DNA from: Streptomyces marispadix
GTDB lineage: Bacteria; Actinomycetota; Actinomycetes; Streptomycetales; Streptomycetaceae
Length of the DNA stretch: 64,000 nt
Direction: 5' to 3'
Assembly (NCBI RefSeq): GCF_022524345.1
Contig: NZ_JAKWJU010000002.1
Location: forward strand, 1,550,001 to 1,614,000
The position numbers were made by a program, and so were the translations under genes. Below, in pieces: positions 33,674 to 44,145 of the stretch (its first letter is position 1; every line of letters begins with the position of its first letter). The notes under the pieces are model-generated. The model saw only the letters and a list, made by a program, of their open reading frames with translations. It was not told where the DNA came from and made no database searches.

Positions 33674-34864
33674 TCAGACGGCGGCGGCCATCCGCTTCAC
33701 CGCCTCTTCCAGGATCTCCGGGGACGTCCCGATGTTGAGCCTCGCGTGGCCCGCGCCGCCCGTGCCGAAGGCCGGTCCGGGGATGAGCGCCACTCGGCCC
33801 CGCTCCAGGAAGGCCGCCGCGGGGTCGTCGCCGAGGCCCAGTGCGCGGCAGTCGAGCCAGGCGAGGAAAGTGCCCTCGTGGGAGCGGTATCGCACCTCGG
33901 GCAGATGCCGTTTCAGCAGGCCGGACAGGAGCTGCCGGTTCTCGTCGAGACCCGTGAGCAGCGCCTCCAGCCAGGGGCCTCCGTGCCGGAACGCCGCCAC
34001 ATGTCCGATGACGCCCAGATGGCTCGGGCCGTGGCTGACCTCCTCCGGCATGCGGGCCAGTTCGCCCGCGGCGTCGGGGCCCGCGACTGCCATGGCCGCC
34101 TTCAGCCCCGCCAGGTTCCACGCCTTGGACGCGGAGAGGAGGGAGAAGGCGCGCTCCGTTCCGGGAATCGACAGATACGGCACATGACGCGCTCCGGGCA
34201 GTACGAGCGGTGCGTGGATCTCGTCGGCGACGACGCGTACGCCGTGTTCGGCCGCCAGCCGCGTCACCGCCGTCAGCTCCTCGGCGGTGTGGACGGTGCC
34301 GGTGGGGTTGTGGGGGCTGCACAGCAGATAGGCGGCAGCGCCCCGGCTCTCCTCCGGTCCGCCGGAGCCGCCCGGCCCCGCGCTCCCTCCCGTACGGAAG
34401 GCCCTCGCGAGGGTGTCGAGGTCGATACGGCCCTCCTCGGTCAACGGCGCCTCCACCACCCGGCGGTCCATGTGCGAGACGAACTCGTAGAAGGGCGGAT
34501 AGACAGGGGAGTTGACGACGACGGCGTCTCCGGGCGACGTGATCAGCTTGAGCACCTCGACGACCCCGAGCATCACATCGGGCACGATCGCGGCACGCTC
34601 GGGCGGCACTCTCCAGCTCCAGTCGCGTTGCGCGAATCCGTCCAGGGCCTCGGCGTAGACGTCGCCCATCGCATAGCCGGTGTCTCCGGCGTCGATCGCC
34701 TCGTGCAGGGCCCCGGCGACCGGGGCGGCGAGCGGCACGTCCATCTCGGCGATCCACATCGGCAGCACGTCGCCGGGGTATACGCGCCACTTGGCGCTCG
34801 TACGGCGGCGCAGCTCGTCCAGGGTGCACTGACGCAGCGGGTTGCTCACACAGGTGTCCACCAC
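33674..34864 (-). CDS. MalY/PatB-family PLP-dependent C-S lyase/aminotransferase
   Basis: The 396-residue protein is a fold-type I PLP enzyme of the MalY/PatB group (cystathionine beta-lyase activity). The N-terminal signature [12 protein letters not shown] near 35-45, N186 (CSPHNPTG), D214 ([10 protein letters not shown]) and the PLP-binding lysine K247 ([12 protein letters not shown]) are all visible. A Gly/Ser/Pro-rich insert at about 158-175 is probably a surface loop. It is divergent from the FGGY kinase gene. Confidence 0.92.
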   Translation of the reverse strand: MVDTCVSNPLRQCTLDELRRRTSAKWRVYPGDVLPMWIAEMDVPLAAPVAGALHEAIDAGDTGYAMGDVYAEALDGFAQRDWSWRVPPERAAIVPDVMLGVVEVLKLITSPGDAVVVNSPVYPPFYEFVSHMDRRVVEAPLTEEGRIDLDTLARAFRTGGSAGPGGSGGPEESRGAAAYLLCSPHNPTGTVHTAEELTAVTRLAAEHGVRVVADEIHAPLVLPGARHVPYLSIPGTERAFSLLSASKAWNLAGLKAAMAVAGPDAAGELARMPEEVSHGPSHLGVIGHVAAFRHGGPWLEALLTGLDENRQLLSGLLKRHLPEVRYRSHEGTFLAWLDCRALGLGDDPAAAFLERGRVALIPGPAFGTGGAGHARLNIGTSPEILEEAVKRMAAAV

Positions 34865-35057
34865 ACCAAGTTAGGGCGCATCCCCTCCCGGGAGCAGACC
34901 GCCGGTCTCGGGAGCAGACCGCCGACGGACGCCCGCGGGGCCGCGTACCGGGAACGTCCCGGGCCCGCGCGGCGGCTCGCAACGGCCGCGAAGGGCGGGA
35001 CGCCGGGGGCCGAGGCCGGTCAATGGCCGCCACGCTGCGTAGGGCATTATTCCGGCC

Positions 35058-36464
35058 ATGGGGATTGTCGCCGGTCTGGAGAGCTCTGCCGAGTACACGC
35101 GCATCATCGTCTGCGACGCCGACTCGGGCGCCGTCGTCAGGCACGGTCATGCCGATCATCCGGCGGAGCGCGACGATCCGCAGTCGTGGCTGATGTCTCT
35201 GGGCAAGGCCGCGAGTTCAGGGCAGTTCGCGGACGTCGAGGCCATCGGGGTGGCCGCACAGCAGCAGGGCCTGATCGCGCTCGACTCCGGTGGCAATCCC
35301 GTACGGCCCGCGCTGCTCGGCAACGACAGGCGCATCCAGCCCGCCGCCGCCGATCTGGTCGACGCGCTGGGCGGCCGTCAGGCGTGGGCCGAGGCAGTGG
35401 GCACCGTGCCGGAGGCCGGCCATCCCGTATCGAAGCTGCGCTGGCTCGCACGTGCCGAGCCGCAGGCCGCGGCCGCCGTCGCCGAGGTGCTGCAACCCCA
35501 CGACTGGCTGGTGTGGCAGCTCATGGCGCGGCCCTCCCGGCGTACGACGGACCGCGGTGAGGCATCCGGCACGGGCTACTGGTCGGCGGCCCTGGAGTCC
35601 TACCGTCCCGATCTCGTCGAACTCGCCCTCGGCCACCAGGTGGCGCTGCCCGAGGTGATCGGCCCCGCGGAGCCCGCGGGCCGCACCCCCGAGGGGCTGC
35701 TGATCTCCGCCGGTACGGGCGAGACGATGGCCGCGGCCTTCGGCCTGGGCCTGGAGGCGGGCGACGCCGTGATCTCGCTGGGCGCCTCGGGTTCGGTCTG
35801 CGCGGTGCACCACGAGGCGCTCAACGACCCTACGGGGACGATCACTTCGTACGCGGACGCGACGGGGATGCACATGCCTGCGGTGCGCACCCTCAACGCG
35901 ACGCGTGTGCTGAGGGGCGCGGCGGAAATGCTGGGCACCGACGTCAAGGGGCTGTCGGATCTGGCGCAGCGTTCGACGCCCGGTGCCTACGGGCTCGTTC
36001 TGCTGCCGTATCTGGAGGGCGAGCTGACCCCGAACCTGCCCCACACGGCGGGCTCACTGCACGGTCTGCGGCGCGAGAGCATGAAACCGGAGCATCTGGC
36101 CCGCGCGGCCGTGGAGGGGATGCTGTGCGGGCTGGCCGACGCGCTGGACGTGCTGCGCGGCAGAGGCGTGCAGGTGCGAAGACTCTTCCTGCTGGGGCCG
36201 GCGGCGAATCTGCCCGCCGTGCAGGCCGCGGCCCCGGCGCTCTTCGGCACGCAGGTGGTGGTGCCCATGCCCGCGGACTACACCGCGATCGGCGCGGCGC
36301 GGCAGGCGGCCTGGGCCCTCAAGGGCGGTGCGCAGCCGCCGCGTTGGCCCGCCGCCGAGTGCGAGGTGTTCGAGCCTGGCGAGAGCTTCGACGCGGGGCA
36401 GGCGGTGCGGCAGCAGTATGTGACCGTTCGCGAGGAGACATATCCGGGGGCCTTCGGCGGCTGA
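35058..36464 (+). CDS. FGGY-family carbohydrate kinase (xylulokinase-like) with altered acidic residues
   Basis: The 468-residue protein follows xylulokinase through both domains: sugar-binding segment AQQQGLIALDSGGNPVRPAL with GNDRR, the ASGTGYW region, phosphate-binding SLGASGSVCAV and a C-terminal LLGPAANLP/VPMPADYTAIGAARQAA. Two positions that are normally Asp are Glu: E8 in the first phosphate motif (AGLESSAEYT, usually VDSST) and E222 (GTGETMAAAFG, usually GDNMAAA), which corresponds to the catalytic base. Activity and substrate are therefore uncertain. ATG at 35058 follows a CATTAT -10-like element closely. Confidence 0.85.
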   Translation: MGIVAGLESSAEYTRIIVCDADSGAVVRHGHADHPAERDDPQSWLMSLGKAASSGQFADVEAIGVAAQQQGLIALDSGGNPVRPALLGNDRRIQPAAADLVDALGGRQAWAEAVGTVPEAGHPVSKLRWLARAEPQAAAAVAEVLQPHDWLVWQLMARPSRRTTDRGEASGTGYWSAALESYRPDLVELALGHQVALPEVIGPAEPAGRTPEGLLISAGTGETMAAAFGLGLEAGDAVISLGASGSVCAVHHEALNDPTGTITSYADATGMHMPAVRTLNATRVLRGAAEMLGTDVKGLSDLAQRSTPGAYGLVLLPYLEGELTPNLPHTAGSLHGLRRESMKPEHLARAAVEGMLCGLADALDVLRGRGVQVRRLFLLGPAANLPAVQAAAPALFGTQVVVPMPADYTAIGAARQAAWALKGGAQPPRWPAAECEVFEPGESFDAGQAVRQQYVTVREETYPGAFGG

Positions 36465-36750
36465 CGGTGATCGATGCCCCGTGCCGCATGCCGTGCGCCG
36501 TACATCGCCGGGGACGCCGTGGCCACGCAGGCGCAGGGCCGGAGCGGGCGACCGGGCGGCCCGGACCGGGGCGGATTCAGCCGGGAGCGATCAGGCAGGT
36601 CTTTGCCGGGAGTTGAGAGTGCACGCCCCTCGGCCGCCCGAAAATGGCAATACACGGCACTCGCCTGCGAAGTAGTGTCGACCGACCGCCCATCGCTCCA
36701 CCGCTTGGCTTCGAGCCACATCGCTTTCCTTTTCCGCACGGGGGACCTTT

Positions 36751-38496
36751 GTGCTGATACGTCTGCTCCGTGAGCATCTGCGCCGCTACCGGCGCCCGGT
36801 CGCCGTCCTCGTGCTGCTCCAGCTCGTGCAGACGTCGGCGACTCTCTATCTGCCCACGCTCAACGCCGACATCATCGACAACGGTGTCGTGCTCGGCGAC
36901 ACCGGCTACATCCTCACCTACGGCGCCGTGATGCTCGGCGTCTCCCTCGCGCAGGTCGTGTGCAACATCGGCGCCGTGCTGCTGGCGGCGCGCACCGCCT
37001 CGGCGGCGGGCCGTGACATCAGGGCGAGGGTCTTCGACCGGGTGCAGACGTTCTCATCGCGGGAGGTCGGCCACTTCGGCGCCCCGTCGCTGATCACCCG
37101 TACGACCAACGACGTCCAGCAGGTGCAGATGCTGGTGCTGATGACCTTCACGCTGATGGTGTCGGCGCCGATCATGTGCGTCGGCGGCATCGTGATGGCG
37201 CTGGGCCAGGACGTGCCGCTGTCGTCGGTGCTGCTGGGCGTGGTGCCGGTGCTGGCCGTGCTGGTCGGCCTGATCGTACGGAGGCTGCGCCCGCTCTACC
37301 GCACGATGCAGGAGCGGCTCGACGGTGTGAACAGGGTGCTGCGGGAACAGATCGGCGGCATCCGCGTCATCAGGGCCTTCGTCAAGGACGACTACGAGCG
37401 GCGGCGCTTCCACGAGCACAACACCGCGCTGACCGGCGTGCAGCTCGGCGCGGGAAGGCTGATGGCGCTGATGTTCCCGGTGGTGATGACCGTCGTGAAC
37501 GCCTCCAGCGTCGTGGTGGTGTGGTTCGGCGCGCACCGCGTCGACTCCGGCGGAATGCAGATCGGCGCGCTCACGGCGTTCCTGGCGTACCTGATGCAGA
37601 TCGTGATGTCGGTGATGATGGCCACCTTCATGCTGATGATGGTGCCGCGTGCTGAGGTGTGCGCGGACCGCATCACCGAGGTGCTGGACACCTCCTCCAG
37701 CGTGGTGCCTCCCGCGGAGCCCGTACGTACGGTGCGCACGGGTCCCGGTCAGGGCGTGCTGGAGCTGCGGGGCGCGGGCTTCCGCTACCCGGGCGCCGAG
37801 GCCCCCGTGCTGCACGACGTGGATCTGGTGGCCAGGCCGGGCGAGACGACGGCGGTGATCGGCTCGACGGGCAGCGGCAAGTCGACGCTGCTGGGGCTGC
37901 TGCCGAGGCTCTTCGACGCCACGGAGGGTTCCGTGCTCGTCGGCGGCGAGGATGTGCGCAGGCTCGATCCGAAGGTGCTGGCTCGGACGGTGGGCCTCGT
38001 GCCGCAGCATCCGTATCTCTTCTCGGGGACGGTCGCCTCGAATCTGCGCTACGGGCGTCCCGACGCCACCGACGAGGAGCTGTGGGAGGCGCTGGAGACC
38101 GCGCAGGCCAAGGAGTTCACGGCCGCGATGGACGGCGGGCTCTACGCGCCGATCGGCCAGGGCGGCAACAACGTCTCGGGAGGCCAGCGCCAACGCCTCG
38201 CCATAGCAAGGGTGTTGGTGCACCGCCCGGCGATCTACCTCTTCGACGACTCCTTCTCCGCGCTGGACTACGCGACGGACGCGGCGCTGCGCGCGGCACT
38301 CGCCCGGAGGACCGCGGACGCGACCGTGGTGATCGTCGCCCAGCGGGTCTCCACGATCCGCGACGCCGACCGCATCCTCGTGCTCGACGAGGGCCGCGTC
38401 GTCGGCTCCGGGCGCCACCACGAACTGATGGACGGCAACGAGACCTACCGGGAGATCGTCCTCTCCCAGCTCACCGAAGAGGAGGCCGCGGCATGA
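36751..38496 (+). CDS. ABC exporter half-transporter, degenerate-site subunit
   Basis: The 581-residue protein has six membrane helices (about residues 15-310) and one ATPase domain with Walker A GSTGSGKST and an intact signature VSGGQRQR (S476-G477-G478-Q479). The Walker B ends LFDDS: D500 stands where the catalytic Glu should be. This is typical of one half of a heterodimeric type IV exporter (LmrCD/TM287-288 style), likely a drug or lipid-linked substrate efflux pump. GTG start with GGGGGA upstream. It overlaps its partner gene by ATGA. Confidence 0.93.
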   Translation: MLIRLLREHLRRYRRPVAVLVLLQLVQTSATLYLPTLNADIIDNGVVLGDTGYILTYGAVMLGVSLAQVVCNIGAVLLAARTASAAGRDIRARVFDRVQTFSSREVGHFGAPSLITRTTNDVQQVQMLVLMTFTLMVSAPIMCVGGIVMALGQDVPLSSVLLGVVPVLAVLVGLIVRRLRPLYRTMQERLDGVNRVLREQIGGIRVIRAFVKDDYERRRFHEHNTALTGVQLGAGRLMALMFPVVMTVVNASSVVVVWFGAHRVDSGGMQIGALTAFLAYLMQIVMSVMMATFMLMMVPRAEVCADRITEVLDTSSSVVPPAEPVRTVRTGPGQGVLELRGAGFRYPGAEAPVLHDVDLVARPGETTAVIGSTGSGKSTLLGLLPRLFDATEGSVLVGGEDVRRLDPKVLARTVGLVPQHPYLFSGTVASNLRYGRPDATDEELWEALETAQAKEFTAAMDGGLYAPIGQGGNNVSGGQRQRLAIARVLVHRPAIYLFDDSFSALDYATDAALRAALARRTADATVVIVAQRVSTIRDADRILVLDEGRVVGSGRHHELMDGNETYREIVLSQLTEEEAAA

Positions 38497-40415
38497 GCGG
38501 TCCCGCCCGCATGCTCGGCGGCGGTGCGCCGCCCCGCCGCTCGGCCGACTTCCGTGGCTCGGCGAAACGTCTGCTGCGGCAGTTCCGTCCCGAAGCGGCC
38601 ACGCTCGGCGGCATGGTGGCCTTCGGTGTGCTGGGCGTCGGCTTCAGCGTTCTCGGCCCGAAGATCCTCGGCGACGCCACCGACCTGATCTTCGCGGGCT
38701 TCGTCGGCAAGAGGCTGCCGGACGGCGTCAGCCGCGACCAGGTGCTGGACCGCATGCGTGCCGAGGGCGACGACGGCGTGGCCGACATGCTCTCCGGTAC
38801 GGACTTCACGCCGGGTCAGGGCATCGACTTCAGTGCGCTGAGCCATGTGCTGCTCCTGGTGGTCGCGGTGTACGCGGCGGCGGGGCTGATGATGTTCGTC
38901 AGCGGACGGCTGTCGGTGCGGGCCATCAGCCAGACCGTCTTCCGGCTGCGGGAGCAGGTCGAGGCGAAGCTGTCGCGGCTGCCGCTGTCGTACTTCGACA
39001 AGCAGACGCGGGGAGAGGTCCTCAGCCGCGTCACCAACGACATCGACAACATCGGACAGACCCTTCAGCAGACCATGGGGCAGATCGTCAACTCCGTGCT
39101 GACGGTGGCCGGTGTGCTGGTGATGATGTTCTGGATCTCGCCGCTGCTGGCGCTGGTAGCGCTGGTGACCGTACCGCTGTCGCTGACCGTGGCCACGCGG
39201 CTGGGCAAGCGCGCGCAGCCGCAGTTCGTACGCCAGTGGTCCGACACGGGCAAGCTGAACGCCCACGTCGAGGAGATGTACACCGGGCACGCGCTGGTGA
39301 AGGTCTTCGGGCGCCAGGAGGAGTCGGCGGCGGCCTTCCGCGAGCACAACGAGGCGCTGTACCAGGCGAGTTACAAGGCGCAGTTCGTCAGCGGCATCAT
39401 GCAGCCGGCGATGATGTTCGTCGCGAACCTCAACTACGTGCTGGTGGCGGTCGCCGGTGGTCTGCGGGTCGCCTCGGGGGCGCTGTCGATCGGCGACGTA
39501 CAGGCTTTCGTGCAGTATTCGCGGCAGTTCAGCCAGCCGCTCAACCAGATCGCCTCCATGGCGAACATGGTGCAGTCCGGGGTGGCTTCCGCCGAGCGCG
39601 TCTTCGAGATCCTCGACGCCGGAGAGCAGACGCCGGAACCAAGCGACCCGGCCCGCCCCGGCGAGGTGCGCGGCCGCGTGGAACTCGACCGCGTCTCCTT
39701 CCGCTACGAGCCCGAACGGCCCCTCATCGAGGATCTGTCGCTCAAGGTCGAGCCGGGCAGCACCGTCGCCATCGTCGGGCCGACCGGCGCGGGCAAGACC
39801 ACGCTCGTCAATCTGCTGCTGCGCTTCTACGAGACACGGTCCGGGCGCATCCTGCTGGACGGCACGGAGACGGCGGCGATGAACCGCGAGGAGCTGCGCT
39901 CCCGAATAGGCATGGTCCTCCAGGACACCTGGCTCTTCCACGGCACGATCGCGGACAACATCGCCTACGGGGCGGGCGGTTCGAGCCGCGAGGAGGTTGA
40001 GGAGGCGGCGCGTGCGGCACACGCCGACCGGTTCATACGCACGCTGCCCGACGGCTACGACACGGTCCTCGACGAGGACGGCACCGGCGTAAGCGCGGGC
40101 GAGAAGCAGCTCATCACCATCGCGCGAGCCTTCCTCTCCGACCCGGTCATCCTCGTACTCGACGAGGCGACCAGCTCGGTGGACACCCGCACCGAGGTGC
40201 TCATCCAGCAGGCCATGGCGCGGCTGGCGCACGGCCGTACGAGCTTCGTCATCGCACACCGGCTCTCCACGATCCGGGAGGCCGACGTGATCCTGGTCAT
40301 GGAGAACGGGTCGATCGTCGAACAGGGCTCGCACCGTGAGCTGCTGGCGTCCGGCGGGGCCTATGCCCGCCTGTACGAGGCGCAGTTCGCGGCGGCCGTC
40401 GCGGAGGTTGACTGA
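38493..40415 (+). CDS. ABC exporter half-transporter, catalytic subunit
   Basis: The 640-residue partner has a longer N-tail, an extended loop between helices 1 and 2 (about residues 70-110), an ATPase with Walker A GPTGAGKTT and a canonical Walker B ending D557-E558 (LVLDEATS). Its signature motif is altered to VSAGEKQ (533-539). Together with the upstream subunit this leaves one complete ATP site (this Walker B plus the partner's SGGQ) and one degenerate site. ATG at 38493 overlaps the upstream stop, so both are translated together. Confidence 0.95.
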   Translation: MSGPARMLGGGAPPRRSADFRGSAKRLLRQFRPEAATLGGMVAFGVLGVGFSVLGPKILGDATDLIFAGFVGKRLPDGVSRDQVLDRMRAEGDDGVADMLSGTDFTPGQGIDFSALSHVLLLVVAVYAAAGLMMFVSGRLSVRAISQTVFRLREQVEAKLSRLPLSYFDKQTRGEVLSRVTNDIDNIGQTLQQTMGQIVNSVLTVAGVLVMMFWISPLLALVALVTVPLSLTVATRLGKRAQPQFVRQWSDTGKLNAHVEEMYTGHALVKVFGRQEESAAAFREHNEALYQASYKAQFVSGIMQPAMMFVANLNYVLVAVAGGLRVASGALSIGDVQAFVQYSRQFSQPLNQIASMANMVQSGVASAERVFEILDAGEQTPEPSDPARPGEVRGRVELDRVSFRYEPERPLIEDLSLKVEPGSTVAIVGPTGAGKTTLVNLLLRFYETRSGRILLDGTETAAMNREELRSRIGMVLQDTWLFHGTIADNIAYGAGGSSREEVEEAARAAHADRFIRTLPDGYDTVLDEDGTGVSAGEKQLITIARAFLSDPVILVLDEATSSVDTRTEVLIQQAMARLAHGRTSFVIAHRLSTIREADVILVMENGSIVEQGSHRELLASGGAYARLYEAQFAAAVAEVD

Positions 40416-40416
40416 G

Positions 40417-40456
40417 CGCCCGGCTCCGTTCCGGCACCGGGCGGCGTCGCGGTGCC
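40417..40456. terminator. Overlapping hairpins between convergent genes
   Basis: CGCCCGG/CCGGGCG (40417-40443) and GGCACCG/CGGTGCC (40433-40456) are alternative 7-bp stems between the exporter and sigma factor genes. Confidence 0.6.
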
Positions 40457-40460
40457 GGGG

Positions 40461-41678
40461 TCAGTCGAGATAGCCCCGCAACTGGTCGGCGAAGGCGTGG
40501 TCGCGCAGCTTGCCGAGCGTCTTGGACTCGATCTGCCGTATCCGCTCCCTGGTCACGCCGAACAACCGGCCGATCTCCTCAAGGGTGCGCGGGCGGCCGT
40601 CGTCCAGTCCGTAACGCAGTTGTACGACCTTGCGTTCGCGTTCGCCGAGGGTGGAGAGCACCGCTTCGAGGTGCTGTCGCAGCAGCAGGAACGCGGCTGA
40701 CTCCACGGGCGAGGGCGCGTCCCCGTCCTCTATGAGGTCGCCGAGGTGTACGTCGTCCTCCTCGCCGACGGGGGCGTGCAACGACACCGGTTCCTGTGCG
40801 AGGCGCAGCACTTCGCTGACTCGCTCGCCGGTGAGGTCGAGATGGGCGGCGACCTCGTCGGGCGTGGGCTCCTGGCCGCGCTCCTGGAGCAGCCGCCGCT
40901 GTACGCGTACGACGCGGTTGATCAGCTCGACCACATGGACGGGCACGCGGATCGTGCGGGCCTGGTCGGCGAGGGCGCGGGACATCGCCTGCCGGATCCA
41001 CCAGGTCGCGTACGTGGAGAACTTGTAGCCGCGGGCGTAGTCGAACTTCTCAACCGCCCGTATCAGCCCGAGATTTCCCTCCTGGACGAGGTCGAGCATG
41101 GTCAGGCCGCGGCCCACGTAGCGTTTCGCGACGGAGACGACGAGCCGCAGATTCGCCTCGATCAGACGGCGCTTGGCCATCCGGCCCATGACGACGAGCT
41201 GGTCGAGTTCGTGTGCGAGCCGGCCGTCGGGGTGGGTCGCGGGGTCGGTCAGTTTCTCCTCGGCGAAGAGGCCCGCCTCGACACGGCGGGCGAGTTCGAC
41301 CTCGTCGGCGGCGGACAGCAGCGGGATGCGGCCGATCTCGCGCAGATACTGACGGAAGAGATCTGCGGAGGCGCCGCTGCCGCTCTCCTCGCGCACCGGC
41401 TTCTCGGCCTTGTCCGCTTCCGGCTGGTGCTGCTCGTCGGCGGGGCCCGGGGCGGCGGGCGGCGCCGGGAGCGGCGCGGCGGGGGTGAGTACGGGCGGGG
41501 TCTGTACGGGGGCGCTTCCTGCTGGCGGACTCTGTACCGGCGGACTCGTCACGGGTGGAGCAACCGGCGCGGGAGCGGCGGCAGTCGGGGTCGCGGTCGC
41601 CGTTGCTGTCGGGGCGGCCAGGGCGGGAGCCGTCGAGGCGGCGGGAGGTGCCGCGCTGGTCAGGGTCCGGGTCTGCAC
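40461..41678 (-). CDS. hrdA: Principal-type RNA polymerase sigma factor (HrdA-like)
   Basis: The 405-residue sigma-70 protein has a long Ala/Pro/Thr-rich N-region, then region 1.2 ([16 protein letters not shown]), region 2 ([30 protein letters not shown]), region 3 and region 4 ([21 protein letters not shown]). It is a group 1/2 sigma factor. The position beside dnaG is that of hrdA in Streptomyces coelicolor, which supports the name. GTG at 41678 is preferred because GGAGG stands 8 bases before it; the frame runs open to 41831 without conserved content. Confidence 0.87.
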   Translation of the reverse strand: MQTRTLTSAAPPAASTAPALAAPTATATATPTAAAPAPVAPPVTSPPVQSPPAGSAPVQTPPVLTPAAPLPAPPAAPGPADEQHQPEADKAEKPVREESGSGASADLFRQYLREIGRIPLLSAADEVELARRVEAGLFAEEKLTDPATHPDGRLAHELDQLVVMGRMAKRRLIEANLRLVVSVAKRYVGRGLTMLDLVQEGNLGLIRAVEKFDYARGYKFSTYATWWIRQAMSRALADQARTIRVPVHVVELINRVVRVQRRLLQERGQEPTPDEVAAHLDLTGERVSEVLRLAQEPVSLHAPVGEEDDVHLGDLIEDGDAPSPVESAAFLLLRQHLEAVLSTLGERERKVVQLRYGLDDGRPRTLEEIGRLFGVTRERIRQIESKTLGKLRDHAFADQLRGYLD

Positions 41679-42062
41679 GAGGGAGACCTCCAGTGTGCTC
41701 GCTGCCGGTTCGGGGGGCGGCGTACATGCTGTTCGGATCAGGGGGCTCTCCGGCATGTGCGGCCGGCACACGCCCCGCTCCAAGGACTCAAGCACCGCAC
41801 ACCAGTGTGGGGTACGACACACTCCGGCCACGAGGGTCGTGCGCCCAGTTTCTGGAATGGACGGTGACTTGTCGCATACATACGGCTACGGGTCTGGCGG
41901 ACGACCGGGGCCGTTCCGAGGCCGGAACGCGGGCCGCCGGGCGGGCGGAGCCGTGGGGTATGGCCGATTCGGGGCCGACTCGCCCCGGGAGGCGGGCATT
42001 TCGGGCCCGGCGAGGGGCGCGCCGGGGCATGGGCGGCGAAGCCGGGCCCTCGGGCAGCGGGG
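41679..42062. other. Gap between dnaG and the sigma factor gene
   Basis: This 384-bp stretch precedes the sigma gene and must contain its promoter, but I cannot assign -10/-35 elements with confidence; the minus strand has a TATGTATG stretch near 41880. No supported gene is present. Confidence 0.4.
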
Positions 42063-43973
42063 CTAGAGCGCCGCCGCGCCGCGCTCCTGGAGGGAGCGGC
42101 CGTACTGCGTGAGCGTCCAGATCTCCTGACGCACCGCCGCAGAGCGTTCATCGTCGCGCTGGGCCTCCAGGCGGCGGGCGCTGCTCTCCAGGTCGGCGAT
42201 GCGGGCGTTGACGGCGGCGAGGCGCACGGCGACGAGCTGCGTGCCCGCGTACAGCTCGTCGGGTTCGCGGCCGCGGGCGCTGCGCAGCGGCTCCACGACG
42301 AGTTCGTGTACGAGCGCTCTCACGGTGTCGTCGGGCGCGGCGGCACGCACACGGCTCACGAAGTCGTCGTCGGCGCCCGTCACGCCGCCCGCCGCTTCGA
42401 CGGCTTCACGTACGGCGGCGTAGGGCGGTGCGGTGAACTCGTCGGTCTCGTAGGCGTCGAAGGCCGGGGCGACCAACTCGGGGCGCTGAAGGGCGAGTTT
42501 GAGCAGTTCACGCTCGACTCGGTGTGCGGGGCTGCGCAGATGGAGGGCGGGGCCGCCATGGGCGGCAGGGGTCTGGGCGCCCGCGCCGCCCGAAGCGGCG
42601 GAGGCCGCCTGGGGCGTCCTGCCGTGGGCCTGGCCTCCGCCGGAGCGGCGACGGGCGAGCTGCCCCAGGCGCCGCACCACGAACTGCGTGTCGAGGATGC
42701 CCAGCAGCCCGGCGAGACGCACCGCGTACTCGTGCTGGATGGCCGGGTCCTTGATCTGCGCCACGACGGGCGCCGCCTGCTCCAGCGCGGCCGAACGGCC
42801 CTCCGCCGTATCGAGGTTGTGCTGCCCGACGATGGAGCGGATGGCGAACTCGAAGAGCGGCGAGCGGTCTTCGACGACCTTCGCCACCGCCTCGTCGCCC
42901 TCGGCGATGCGCAGCTCGCAGGGGTCCATGCCCTGCGGCGTGATCGCGATGGACGTACGCGCCGCGAACTTCTGGTCGTCCTCGAATGCCCGCAGGGCCG
43001 CCTTGCGTCCCGCCGCGTCGCCGTCGAAGGTGAAGATGACCTCCGAGCCGGAGTTGTCCATCAGCAGCCGGCGAAGGATCTTGATGTGGCCCTCGCCGAA
43101 GGACGTGCCGCTGGTGGCGATGGCGGTGGTGACGCCCGCGAGGTGGCAGGCCATCACATCGGTGTAGCCCTCGACGACGACCGCGCGGTTGCCCTTGGCG
43201 ATGTCCTTCTTCGCGAGGTCGATGCCGTAGAGCACCTGGGACTTGTGGTAGATCGGCGTCTCGGGGGTGTTGAGGTACTTGGGGCCGTGGTCGTCCTCGC
43301 GCAGCTTGCGGGCGCCGAAGCCCACAACGTCGCCGGTGATGTCGCGGATGGGCCACATCAGACGGCCCCGGAAGCGGTCGATGGGACGCCCGTTGCGGGC
43401 CTCCTGGGCGAGTCCGGAGAGCGTCAGCTCCTTGTCGGAGAAGCCCTTGCCGCGCAGGAAGCGCACCAGATGGTCCCAGCCCGCCGGGGCGTATCCGATG
43501 CCGAAGTGCTCTGCGGCGGACTGGTCGAAACCGCGCTCGGTGAGGAAGCGCCGGCCGGTGTCCGCCTCGGGGCTCTGCAACTGCTCGGCGTAGAACGCGG
43601 CCGCGGTCTTGTGCGCCTCTACGAGACGGGTGCGCTCGCCCTGCTGGCTGGCCCTGCCGTAACCGCCCTCCTCGTACCGCAGGGTGATCCCCGCCTGGGC
43701 CGCGAGCCGTTCGACCGCCTCGGAGAAGGAGAGGTGGTCGACGCGCATGACGAAGTCGAGGGTGTCGCCGCCCTGCTGGCAGCCGAAGCAGTGGAAGAGG
43801 CCCTTGGACGGACTGACGTGGAACGAGGGCGACTTCTCGTCGTGAAAGGGGCACAGGCCCTTCAGATTGCCGCCTCCGGCGTTGCGGAGCTGGAGGTACT
43901 CCGAGACCACGGCGTCGATCGGGACCGCGCCCCGTACCGCCTTCACGTCCTCGTCGTTGATCCTGCCCGCCAC
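42063..43973 (-). CDS. dnaG: DNA primase
   Basis: DnaG makes RNA primers for replication. The 636-residue protein has the CHC2 zinc finger (C41, H44, C62, C65), the primase core, a Toprim domain (VVVEGYTDVMA; FDGDAAG) and a helicase-binding C-terminal region. A Gly/Ala/Ser-rich linker (about residues 460-490, GGGQAHGRTPQAAS) separates core and C-domain. GTG at 43973 fits the actinomycete N-terminus AGRINDEDVKAVR and the usual length; the frame upstream is low-complexity. Neighbours are the sigma factor and, further upstream, dgt. Confidence 0.95.
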   Translation of the reverse strand: MAGRINDEDVKAVRGAVPIDAVVSEYLQLRNAGGGNLKGLCPFHDEKSPSFHVSPSKGLFHCFGCQQGGDTLDFVMRVDHLSFSEAVERLAAQAGITLRYEEGGYGRASQQGERTRLVEAHKTAAAFYAEQLQSPEADTGRRFLTERGFDQSAAEHFGIGYAPAGWDHLVRFLRGKGFSDKELTLSGLAQEARNGRPIDRFRGRLMWPIRDITGDVVGFGARKLREDDHGPKYLNTPETPIYHKSQVLYGIDLAKKDIAKGNRAVVVEGYTDVMACHLAGVTTAIATSGTSFGEGHIKILRRLLMDNSGSEVIFTFDGDAAGRKAALRAFEDDQKFAARTSIAITPQGMDPCELRIAEGDEAVAKVVEDRSPLFEFAIRSIVGQHNLDTAEGRSAALEQAAPVVAQIKDPAIQHEYAVRLAGLLGILDTQFVVRRLGQLARRRSGGGQAHGRTPQAASAASGGAGAQTPAAHGGPALHLRSPAHRVERELLKLALQRPELVAPAFDAYETDEFTAPPYAAVREAVEAAGGVTGADDDFVSRVRAAAPDDTVRALVHELVVEPLRSARGREPDELYAGTQLVAVRLAAVNARIADLESSARRLEAQRDDERSAAVRQEIWTLTQYGRSLQERGAAAL

Positions 43974-44145
43974 GACGGAAATTGTACGGCGGTCCGCCGA
44001 CACCCCTCCCGGCACGGCGGGGTGCCGGGGACCCGGGAGGCGGCACGGCGGAGGTGCGCGGGCAGGCGCTGCGGCGCACGAACCCGACGGCCCCCGGACT
44101 GGGCCCGGTTGACGGACCGGTTGACGGACCGGTCGGCGCGCCCGG

